Shown here: one piece after another, positions 32,286-43,096 of the stretch | How positions within the stretch are numbered: the stretch's first letter is position 1 | Layout of the letters: each line of letters starts with the position of its first letter | Assembly: GCA_035582835.1 (NCBI GenBank) | Contig: JAYKAV010000933.1 | Location: 603,226-667,225, forward strand | Source of the DNA: Phoebastria nigripes | Taxonomy: Eukaryota; Chordata; Aves; Procellariiformes; Diomedeidae | Length of the DNA stretch: 64,000 bases | Direction of reading: 5' to 3' | Made by a program: the position numbers and the translations under genes | Notes under the pieces: model-generated | Told to the model about the DNA's origin: nothing | Seen by the model: only the letters and a program-made list of their open reading frames with translations | Databases searched by the model: none

Positions 32286-35200
32286 TTAAAAAACTAGCAG
32301 CAAAGTGCATTTTACTCATACAAACACTGAGACACATTAAGGAACTTGCCAAAAGGCACATGGGTTGCAAACCTAACACCGATCCTAGTGCTCTGGCTCT
32401 GTGACTTGGTTAGTTAAGTCACCAAGCCGTCATCCTGAAAACCGCTCCCTAAGCACAGCGTGAAATCAGCCCTTCCTCCCACATCCCCCTCTGCCGAACA
32501 CGTTTTGCCATTTCAGAGATTTCACTGCTTTGGGAAAAACAAGGTGGAAAATTATGAACAATGCCGTTCTTCCATAAATCAGTAGATTTTTTTTCTTTTT
32601 TAAACTTTTTTTTCCTCCACCCCCCAACTTGGTAACTGTTTCTTACTGCTTTTACCCTTTTTGAGTCAAAACGGGGAGGCACGGACCTGGCTGTTGAAGG
32701 GCAGACTTTTTTGCGGCAGCGTGTCACTGGTGTTTCCCTGCACGCAGAGCCAGCTCTCGTAAGCCAACTATGATTTGTGCCTTCAAAATGAATACGTTAG
32801 GCATGCTCTTGAATGCACGTAGGGCCTTTTTGCTGCCAGTAATCTTTATAAAATATTAAACCATTATAAATAACTTCCATTAATAAGGTTAGAAGGGGCA
32901 CGGGTGTTTTGCCTGTGCCAAATCACCCTAACCGGTAAGCAAGAGGTGGGCAAATAAATCCCAGTAGGCAGAAGCCAGGCAGAGCCTGGTGTTAGGAATG
33001 TTTTATTCGGGTGTGAGAGATGAAGCTGCCTTTTGAAATGCAAGATTTTGATCCCTCACTTACGCTTTTCCCGGAGATCTTCTGTCTCATTCGATCAATT
33101 CTTCAACTGCAAACAAAAAATAAGGAAGGAGTAGTAAGAAGGCAGAAAGCAGCATGTAACCATAGTTCAGGGAAAGAGCTGCTCAAGCGTCCGTAGCTGC
33201 AGCAAAGGCAGGTCCTCTCACCGCCACCGAACACGCAGCCACGCTGTTCCCCGCAGCGGCTAACAACTGAGTTGAACAGAGGGGACCTGACAGTCGCTCC
33301 GGGCTCCCGGAGAAGGCAGGCGAAAATCGTAATCCCTACAGTCGTTAGCAGGGAGCGTGTTCCTAAAAGTTTAGCTCCACCCAAAAATTTTCCCACAAGT
33401 GCATATAAGTATTCTTACATAACCCACTGATAATCTTTCACACTCGTACGCGATTTACAGCTCTATCTTGCCTGTGCTGTGTTAGTACAAGCTACCTTTG
33501 AGGGTATTACAGTTGTCTGTCTTGAATTAGCTGAGATCATCTTACCCAAAAACTTCTTGACCGAAAGCTGCCTGGTTGAACGTCAGTCTGTCTTCACTTA
33601 AGGAACGCTCCTTACTGAGGACTGAAAAGGGTGGAGGAGCCGGGGCTTGCGGCTTCCTACGCGATTTATTCCTGCAGTTCACCATTTTCAGCATTGTTAG
33701 CCTACGGAGCACGCAGATGGATGCTCTGCCTCCGGTCGAGCCCTGTAGGCACTTTACTGACTCGAACATCTAATGGGCAGCTACGTGCTTGGTAAGAATT
33801 CAACGTGATTATGAGTTAAAACAGGACCCTCTTTAGTTCAGCGGCATCTGTTTGCAGCAAATCCTTTTTCACTGTCATGGATTGTATCACCCGCTAATTG
33901 TTCGTTAACCATCAACTTTGCATCAGCCATAACATTATCTTTTTGAAGCTCAAAATTAGACTGACGAGTCTGTAGTTATGAAGTATTAAAATAGTGGCAC
34001 AGCATTACCTCCAGACCCTGTAGGATCTAGGCAGTATTTCAAGACCGATGAAAAAGCAAAATTAATAAACCAGTTGATTTTTTGGCCAGCCCCTTTAAAA
34101 TTCTTAGATGCATGTTACTTGGACCTCATAATTTTAAAATATTTTGCTTTTTCATTACTGGTTAACTGTATCTCCTAGTTACTGTTGAAATGGAGAGTAT
34201 TTCATCATCATGTGGTATCAGNGATCTTTTTCCCAAGTGCAGCTCCAAAATATTTACTGACCTCGTCTGCTGTGTCTCCAGTATTACTGAAAACTTTTAT
34301 TTTAGCAAATGGCTTATCCGTGCCTTGGTAAGGCTCTTTGCATTCCCAGTGGATTCAAAATCATTTCCTCCCTGTCCTGATGACCGTGCTTTTGTCCTCA
34401 GGCCGCCTTTCTTGACGTTTTCATCGAGAAATCATAGAGATTGCTGGGGTTTTTTCCATTTGTTGGCTTTTTTTACTGTACCTTTCACTTCTCTCCTAGG
34501 CTAGGCGGATGTTTTAACCGGCGTAGCTTTGATATTGATAGCAGGACTGTAGAATTTTCCCTGATCTCTCATAAATTGTTTTTAAAATGCTTATAATAAT
34601 CAGAAGCTGTTTTCTGTTTATGCTTTTCCTGCCACATGACTTGGCTCATAACTATTTTCAGCCTCGTGAAACAGCCTCTTCTAACGCATATAGGATGTTA
34701 GTTTGCATTTTACGTCTGTCTTGTGCAAATTACCCTTGGCAAGTCCTGATTGCGGTGCTCTGCAGCAACCCGCCGTGTTTCAGTTTTGTGCTAAATCATC
34801 CTTTATCTGTCAAGACGTGGTTCCCAGCAGGCTCTCCCTCACGTTGCCTTCAATAACTTTGAAAGCGAGCTCCAGGGATATGAAAGGATGGTCCCGCTAT
34901 ACCCAGGACATGCTACTGAACTGGATCGGCTGAGGAGAGAGAGTCTGTCCCTCTTCCATGCCCATCACAAGCAAGAATTTTTGCTCGGTGCTATTGAGAT
35001 ACTTAAAATAGAGACCTTGTCTCAAAAAGCTCATAAGAACTAAAACTGAGGCATTTTTACTCCTTCTGTTGCGATGGGTTAAGCTCCATTGAGGTGCTAC
35101 GCAGCTCTGCGCATGTGGTCTCCAGAGCAAGCAGGAGATGCGGAGTGCCTGGTGGGACGGATCCTGATAGCATCGGGATGTTTGTGTATCTCCACTCAAG

Positions 35201-35400
35201 CTCTTCATAAAGTCTCATCTCTTTCCCCACTGTAATAGCAATTTTTTTATTTCCTTTTCTATGCAAAAGTTTGATCTTATTTCAGCTGCCAGGCTCCAGA
35301 TGGTAATTAAGGAGCTGGATGAAAGTCCTGGCTTAATTTTATCGGCGAGGGTTTGGAATAAAATGCGTGTGTCATGAAACTCGTAATTTCCATGACTTAC
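32286..35400. other. Spacer upstream of B3GNT9
   Basis: No protein match. Modest CpG content at about 33,180-33,380 together with the GTAAGT donor at 33058-33063 (minus strand) makes 33.06-33.4 kb a candidate location for the first noncoding exon of B3GNT9. No strong minus-strand TATA box was seen there. Confidence 0.3.
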
Positions 35401-35512
35401 AGATTTACCCTGCCAGCATCTCAGAATCTGGCAATAAGCCCCCTTGGAAAAGCCAAGAAAAACCCTGAATTGTTACAAGCCTGGGCTGATAGCCCGGATT
35501 TTCTTCTGTGTT

Positions 35513-36700
35513 TTCATTTATTGAAAGAAAAGAATCAGAAATAGCGATTTCCACACTGAAATAAAACAGTTCAGTGCTGAATATAGACGTCTCATTTTCA
35601 AAAGAAGTTGCCAGCCCTTGAAGTGATTCCTTGATCAAATTATATGGATTTTCCAGTCTTTGTTAGATATTTCCTTCTTTTGAAGGAAATACCCTCGATT
35701 ATTACACAGGTGTGAGCTCTATCCATGGATGTCAGTGTGGGAAAAGCTGTCCTGTTCTTGAATTCAGAGGGATTGATGATTCTCTGGGCAGACACTCTGG
35801 TATGTCCTAAAGCCCAAAAGATTTTTCATCTGCCTCAACACCAGGGGAGGGGGGAAATTACAGGGCTATCAAAGCGAGCAGAAAATATTTGATGCCAAAC
35901 AAAAGAGATGTGAGCACAGCAGAGCGTTTCTCGGCACAGCATCTTGCTCTGTGTCTGCATCCAAGGCGGACGCGCCTCTGCTTCGTACACCGCCGCGGGG
36001 GATCTCCGTCCAACTTGGGAAACGGAGCCGGGGTTATAAAACTGCTGCATCGCTTGGTGCCTCAGGGAACGCGGGCTTAGCTGCCAGGACTGCCTCCCAT
36101 GTCCTCCAAGCTTGGAAAAATGGGCAGTTGTTCCTCTCTGTGTTGGCTGCCCAGGGGTGGCTGCAGAAGGGATCTTGAGTCCAGCTGGAGCGGGTCTGAA
36201 TGGGATGGAGCAGTTTGCCCCAGCAGTGGGACAAGGGGGGGTCCTGGGGAAGACCGGGAGTGTCGCGTGCTGCAGCACCAGCAGTGTTAGAGGGCTGAGC
36301 TGGGCTGTAGGAAGGGGCTGAGAAGTCCCATATCCCTGAGGTGGAAACGTGGGGAGCCCATACACAGGGAACGTGCTGGAAGGACCGAGGAGGCCACAGC
36401 CTGCGTGGCCTGAGAGGCAACAAAATGCTCGAAAGCTGGAAGTGGCCGGAGCTGGGCTCGGCACCCTGGTGAGCATCCAGGCAGGGAATCTGACCTGCGC
36501 TGTTGCACGCTCGGGCAGAGGGCCCAGTCCTCCGCCTGGTTTTCATTTATTTGAGAAGAGAATTCTGAAATATGGCCAAGGAGTGCTGCAATAAAAGCAG
36601 TTAAATGATGATTTAAAAAAAAAAAAAAAAAAAAGTTGCTAGTCCTTCATTCCCAGTTGAATGACGTGAAGCCTTGAGCTCATCCTAGAAGTTTCCTTCT
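35513..36700. repeat. Two diverged direct copies of an unidentified repeat
   Basis: The segment at about 35,513-35,610 (ttttcatttattgaaagaaa, then ctgaaataaaacagtt) resembles about 36,540-36,610 (ttttcatttatttgagaaga, then ctgcaataaaagcagtt). Both are followed by a matching gttgc(c/t)ag(c/t)cctt word, at about 35,606 and 36,635. The second copy carries a 20-A run at 36615-36634. The family was not recognised, and GC-rich DNA separates the copies. Confidence 0.35.
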
Positions 36701-37300
36701 GCAGCAGCCATCACGTCTCCATCACTTGGCACTTCTGCTCGCATGGGCCCAGGTGGCAAAAAGCCTCTGGATCCTGTCCACAAATTCAGTCAAGAAGCCT
36801 TGGTGATTCTGGCACATTGCTTTGTGCCTTGAACAGTGGTTATTCAACCCACCCAGCCTCGGGAAAAGCAGCTGCGATAGCGAGGCAAGCTGAAAACGTG
36901 GTACACCGAGCAAGAGGGTACAAAACACAGCAACAAGCTCTGCTGCACGCTCGTCCCAGCCTGGCTCATGGGAGCATCCGTCCCCACCAAGCACAGCTGT
37001 GGGTTGTCCCCGGATCAAGTTGCTGCCCCGCTGCACGTGAAGCGTTTCTGGCTCCCTCCCGGCTCCCCTCCTCGCTCCTGAAGCTGGAGCTGCCACCGGT
37101 AGGTTTGGGTTGTGCAATGGAGGGGCCGCATACGTCGTGTGGCCGTGCAGTATCTGGGGTGTGGTTGCTGATGGAGATGTCTTATCTGTTTCTGTGTCAA
37201 ATGAGCTAAAGAAAGTATTGGGGATCCAGCACTGATGGGTTCAATGAGTTTTTTGCAATCCTCAGGGGAACTTGGAAAATTCTGGGTGGTGGGGGTGCTT
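35880..37300. other. GC-rich patch without recognised gene
   Basis: GC-richer than its flanks, with overlapping open frames on both strands that share no resemblance to known families and have Pro/Ser/Ala-heavy composition. Read as noncoding. Confidence 0.4.
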
Positions 37301-38239
37301 TGAGGCAATGCATGAGGTTTTGGATATTTGTTTTCATTTCATGTCAGTTGAACGCATTTCACGAGAACAAAGTCGGGCTGTATCACCCAGTGCTGGAAGC
37401 TGAGACCCGGGCTCTGGTCTGCAGCGGGGAGGTCTGCGCACGCGTCCCTCTCCTGCCTCATTTCCAGCAGTTTTTCCATCCTGGTTCATTCAGCAAGAGC
37501 AAATCAAGCTCCCACCCCCCTCCTCACCTTGCGCTGCTGTTCCTCTGCCTCCTCCTCCTGACGCTGTTCAAGCACCCAGCAGCAACAATAATAACATACC
37601 CTGTGCCCACCCTGCAGCTGGGACTGTGTAAAATAGAGGTGCGCAGATTAGCTTCATCCCACCGGACCAGGACGCTGACAGCAAGAAGTCTGCACCGCCC
37701 GAAGCTCTGGTGACTGCATCTTCCTAGCGACCCTCGCTTGGTCCCATCCTCCGAGCCCCCGAGGGTCGGGAGAGTGTTCGACTTCTGTGTCTGCACCAGT
37801 CTGCGTGTTCAGCAATGCATTTACACTAGACACGANTAGCACTCTGTTCCGTGTGGGGATGACTTGTTTTGCTCTCGTCAAGCCGCGCTGGGCTGCCGTC
37901 CCTCTCTTAGCCTCGAACAGAAACCTGAAGGGATGTGCCAAGGCAAAGGTTTTCAAATCTCAGCTGAGTTATCTCAGTACGGGTCTCACGCAGGCAAAAC
38001 CTTGTCTTCGTTTCGCATCGCGTGGGTGCCTGGGCTCGTCNGGGTACCCACCGGGAAACGCGTCAGCTTCCAGCGCTGGGTTTGTTCTGCCCCACATACA
38101 AAAACACGCACGAAACAACTNGGGTTTAATGGTTTGAGCTGGTTTTGGAGTGTTTAAAGGGGAAAAATAGCTCTGTGTGTTAGAGCAGGGGAAGAAGCCC
38201 TCTTTCATTCTATGTTTGGGTGTCATGTAACAAGTTTCA

Positions 38240-38325
38240 TTCCTGCATGGTTTCTTGTTTGGTTTTGTTTGTTTGGTCTGTTTGGTTTTGGGTGTTTTTT
38301 TGTTTTTGTTTTTGTTTTTTCTTCT
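38240..38325 (+). repeat. T/G-rich simple repeat
   Basis: Imperfect TTTG/TTTTTG units (gtttggttttgtttgtttgg, later tttttgtttttgttttt). Low-complexity DNA. Confidence 0.85.
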
Positions 38326-39299
38326 CCCTCCAGGCAAAGTCAATAATCTCATCAAAGTTCATGCTTCAAGTGGCTTTGGTGCCGGACAACTCCTCTCTGC
38401 ATTACAGGGTGTTTGTGAAGAGGTCTCATTTGGAGCTGTAGGATTACAAAGCGATGCTGAATGATTTGATCTTCTTGACTAGAAGACAGGGCAAGCTGAA
38501 ATACAAGAGACGCCCTTCGGCCCGTTGGTTTAGTGCAAAGCCCTAGAAAAACGAAGTAACCAAAACAATCGCTAAGCTGCCTTACCAGAAAAAAGAACCC
38601 ATCTCATTCAGCTGCTTAGAAGTTTTCTGAAGTCTATAAACAAACTGAGAATAGGCTGTAGGATTTAATTAGCTGAATGCCTTGAGAGCTTTCCCAGGAG
38701 TCGGGATCGTGAGCCAGAGCCAGACAAACACAGCGCGGAGGGGCAGAGGCTCGCGGTGCTCAGCCGCACACCTCGGCGCTGCTCGGATGCTGCTGGCTGG
38801 TCCCGCTGTCGCAGCAGCGCTCTGGTCCCCGGCTGTGTCGCTGGCACAGCGTCACCGCTGCCGTTACTTGCATTGCAGCACCTGGAGGCAAAAGCTCTGG
38901 TGGTTGAAACACTGCGCAAGCAGGTGACAAAAATGCAGGCTCCACTCCAAAGACCGTTTCCAACTTTCTGGACAGAGCTGCTTTTCAGGCCAGCGTCAGC
39001 AAATGGATGAGATCCACGCTGTTACAGGACAGGGTGCCTTATTTATCTCTCTGCTTGCCCCAGTCCTGAAATGTGTGGTTTCATCAGCTTCCCAGCCGAC
39101 TGGTCCCATTTTATTACAGTCTCTCCTGTTGGCACTGCCAGCCTCGCCTTCGCAATGCCGGTCACGCATTAGACAACTGCTTGCAAANGGCTGCTGCGGT
39201 TGCCTCCTTTTAGCTTTCACCCCAGTCGGTGAAGCTTTTATGAAGTATACCAACTGAAATGCAGAGAAATTGCAGAGCTGCTGTGTGAGGGCTGGAGAT

Positions 39300-39770
39300 G
39301 GATGCTAAGACGTCTGCTGTCACGTACAGGGGTCCCAGAAAGGAACTTGCACCGTCCCCGGTGGGGAATCGTGCAGTGCCGCGGCAGAAGGCAGTGGCAG
39401 TTGTGCACGGGAGCCCTGATGACCCTGGGCAGCGCTGGCTGCCTGCGCGACCGTCCCCACCGCCTCCGGGAAACGCCGGCTGCCTGCACCGCTCCTCCCG
39501 TCGCCCTGCTGAGCCGGTGGTAAGTCACTCGCGTACACGTGGNGCGGTTTGGGGACTGCAGCTCTGCTACATTTAAGCAGCGCAGGATGTTTGCCTGGCC
39601 CTTTCGGGGCAGGACGCGCCTCCGGTGCCGTGCCCGCGCAGGACTGCGCTGCTGCCGGGCACGCCTCGGCGGGCCCCAGCAAACAGGGGAAAACTCCAGC
39701 TCCTCCGAAGCACAGCACCACGTCTCTAACGAGANCGTCAGCTGCCTGCGAGGTCGGAGAAGGTAACGTG
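39300..39770. promoter_or_regulatory. CpG-rich patch, possible small CpG island
   Basis: Dense CG dinucleotides and high GC over about 0.45 kb (for example gccgcggc, ctgcgcgaccg, cgccggc). A consensus splice donor GTAAGT on the + strand is at 39520-39525. No protein match. It could be an unannotated noncoding promoter or a distal B3GNT9 promoter. Confidence 0.35.
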
Positions 39771-40999
39771 CAATTATCTTCCACAGGCTTAGCAGCCTCG
39801 AGAGGTACTTTCCTAAATCCAGATGCCATCTTGCGTGTAGGTGGTCTGATTTGCAGAATGACGGAGAGCTCAGCAGCTCAACTCACACCCTGAGTGCTTT
39901 GGGGAGACAGGCCCCTCCTGCAGCAGCCAAGCGCAGGGCGAGGAACCTGCCCTCTCTCTTGCAAACATTCATTTCCCCTAGCCCCAGGAGGAGAATAAAG
40001 CCTTGCAGGCTCGTGAATGGGTAAGAAACAGCCCCACCGAAACAATCGCCCTCCTTTCCCAGCCCTCCCCAGGCTGCAGCGCTCGCTGCCTCTTCAGCTC
40101 CTAGACCCTCTTCTGATCCGATAAATAATTTGCCTGATGTGCTCCCAAACCCAGTAATTACAGTGCCCGAGCATGGATGTATTGTTCCACCCAGACATGA
40201 ACGGGAGAGGGAGTACGTGCTGACTTGCCCCACTAATTTCAAGGTGCTACTCAACGCGTAAGTTTATCAGAATCTGCCCAAAAGCTGTTAAAAAATGTGA
40301 TCAGAAACTGCCCATTTCACTGGGAATGAATTTTTTTCTTCCTCTTTTTGCGATGCTAGAGAGCTTGAAAATTCCCGTCTTTTGCTCAAAGCGTACAATA
40401 GTGTCACACGGGGAAGATTAACGTCCTTTTACTGACGAGGAATGGCTTGTAAATGTAACGTGCCGCCTCTGGAACACGTTTGCGGTNGGGAGGAAACCCT
40501 CTCTCGGAGCGCTGGAGGCATTGTCTAAAAGAAGCCCTAAACTTTCTTCTGTAAAAAGCAACCTAAAACATCCAAAGAAAGTTCTTTGGAAAGTAAAGTG
40601 TAAAGCAGAGGTAGTGGGGCTGGAGGCTGCGTGTTCAGAGCCTGTAGCCGACCCTGCTGCACGTTAACCATCCCAGTTCAGGTCGCTGCATATAACAACA
40701 TTGCAAGAGCAACAAGGCAAAAAGAAAAGCAGCAGGCTGGAGGGAAAGGAAAGCAGTAAGGACAGTCTCCAGTTCACGCTGCTTGCTGNATAACCCTCCC
40801 CAACCCACCCCCATCAAACATACATAATAGATACTTACAACCCATTTGATAGCGCTGATCCTGCGTCCCCTCGGTAATGTCTCGGCAGCGGGCTGCCAAG
40901 TAGGCACATCTGGATNTAGTTAGCGTTAGACATTCCTCAGCCTTTAAGCGAAACTGAGGAAATCCTCGCAGAGCAAAGCAGCNCTCGGTCTCCTGCGCT

Positions 41000-41340
41000 C
41001 TGGACCGTTTTCATGCTGAAAGCCAGCAAAGTTTCCCCGCGTTGGTGTGCCTACCGGGGAGGGGTGCGTGTGCCAACGGGGTCTGAGACGAGAGGCCGGG
41101 CTCCCTCCTTGGACACGCTGGCTTACTGGAGCGTGGTGGAANGAGCGACCGCACCAGGGGAAGGAGCTGGGTCCGCTTCCAAGTGCCTGACACGTGATCG
41201 GCAGGCCGGGGAGCGCAGATGGCCTCCAGCGCCGCAGAGCCCCGCGTCCGGCAGCTCCCCGGGTCTTTCTGCGCGCGGTCATCCGTGGGACAGGGCAGGG
41301 ACGGAGGCGTCGAGGGATTGAATGCAGAGCCAGGTTGGGG
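41000..41340. promoter_or_regulatory. CpG-rich patch with E-box
   Basis: Dense CG dinucleotides (ccccgcgtt, ctgcgcgcggtc, ggaggcgtcgag) in otherwise AT-richer DNA. A CACGTG E-box sits near 41,191-41,196. No gene has been identified to use it. Confidence 0.35.
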
Positions 41341-42660
41341 ACTTTCATCAGTTCTGCTGATAACAATCNCAAAAAAAAAGCTGGTGGTTTTTTTTTTACT
41401 GTAACTTTTTTCAACAGGAAACATACTAATTTTTCTGTCTCTTCTTCCCCCCCGCCAAATTTGGCTTTTTTTTTTTTTTTAATCCCCTTGTGATTATTGA
41501 CTTTACCTCTGCAAAGGCTCAAAATTAGAAATTGAGGTTGGGTTCAGCTCAGAAGGAAAATCTACTCGGGGGTTGGTTTCTTTTTTTCTAGTAGGGAAAT
41601 GATGGGAGGAGGTGGGGAGCTGAGCGGTGCGGAGGCTGAAGACAGATGCGGGGGTCCCTCCCAAACCTCCCAAAACACTGAACAAAAAAAACTCCACCCA
41701 TTTTATTTTTTTCCATTTAATTTGAATTACTTCAAAACAAAACATTTTTATTTGGAGCCAAATCTAAATTGCCATCGCTACCGATCTGCCAGCTGACTGC
41801 AGCCATAGCGTTTCCTCTCTCTGTGGCTCCGCTTGTCTCTGCAGTGGAAANGACGACCCTTATTCCTCTAACAGAGGTCAAGCGTCTGGAGAGTGCCCAG
41901 ACCACAGCCCCTTTAGTATGCAAAGTTTTTCATTTCCAGTGAACTTGTCATAAAGCCAGGTTTTGATCTACTCTGTTGTTTTCACAAACACCCAACTGTT
42001 TTTTAAACGTAACGTAAAAATGCTTTTTTATAAGTGTCTGTGCTTTTTTGAGGTATTTTTAATTTCAGCTCAAACGTTTTGCTTTATTGAACACAATGTC
42101 ACCGTGAAAAGCTGTCATATGGACAGGTTCATGATGAGTAACCCTCTGGCCCTGCGTTCGGGTGCTTCAGGCTGGGAAAGCCGTTTCCTCGTGATCTGCA
42201 GCTGTCTGAAATGCAGCAGTTCCCTGCTGAACAGCACAGCTGATCAAAAACCTCGGCCATAGATGTTACTCAGCTTCACGCCTTCCCTGTGCCAACCCAA
42301 GGTACCTTTATCCTTCTCCCCAGCAGCAGCCCCAGGTTATTTTTCATCCCTCCTCCGTGAGGAGGCAGACGACGGTCACGGAGGCGAACANCAGACCGGC
42401 ACGTCCACCTTGGCTCAGAGGGGCTGGCTGAGGANCGAGGGGGACTGCTCCCTGAAACCATCGGGCACTCACAGCAGGTGTTTCCACCGCNTTCCCCCAC
42501 CCGGGTTTTGGGACCTACTACCCTTTTTTGCTTGCTCCCATGGGGTGAGAGTGAAAACAGAGGCTTTCATTGCTGTGTGGTGCCTTTGTGGCTGCCGTGG
42601 CTTGGAGAGTCATGCAGGGAGCTTGGGAGGTGGAGTCGTCTTCTCCATGGGTGCTTCTAG

Positions 42661-43096
42661 CGTGTCCAGAAGCTGATGAAGGGTCTGGAGAGCAAGTCTT
42701 ATGAGGAGCGGCTGAGGGAACTGGGACTGTTTAGTCTGAAGAAGAGGNGGCTGAGGGGAGACCTTATCGTGCTCTACAACTACCTGAAAGGAGGTTGCAG
42801 CGAGGTGGGTGTTGGTCTCTTCTGCCAAGCAACTAGCGATAGGACGAGAGGAAATGGCCTCAAGTTGCGCCAGGGGAGGTTTAGATTGGACATTAGGANA
42901 AATTTCTTTACTGAAAGAGTGGTTAANCATTGGAACAGGCTGCCCAGGGAAGTGGTNGAGTCACCATCCCTGGNNGTATTTAAAAGACGTGTAGATGAGG
43001 CGCTTAGGGACATGGTTTAGTGGGCATGGTGGTGTTGGGCTGACGGTTGGACTCGATGATCTTAGAGGTCTTTTCCAACCTTAATGATTCTATGAT
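42661..43096 (+). mobile_element. CR1 LINE, 3' portion
   Basis: About 435 bp of CR1 3' end in sense orientation. Diagnostic words include gaagggtctggagagcaag, gaggagcggctgagggaact, aacaggctgcccaggga and ttggactcgatgatcttaga, with the tail gattctatgata. The 5' end is truncated. Six ambiguous bases fall inside it (42748, 42899, 42927, 42957, 42974, 42975). Confidence 0.92.

Noticed and set aside
35835..36546. Overlapping minus-strand open frames of 213 and 170 codons
   Set aside because: Two frames are open at the same place with low-complexity Pro/Ser/Ala composition and no family resemblance. Explained by local GC content.
42676..43020. Open frame resembling a small protein (LRELGLFSLKKR...)
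   Set aside because: It is the translated 3' region of the CR1 element, not a host gene.
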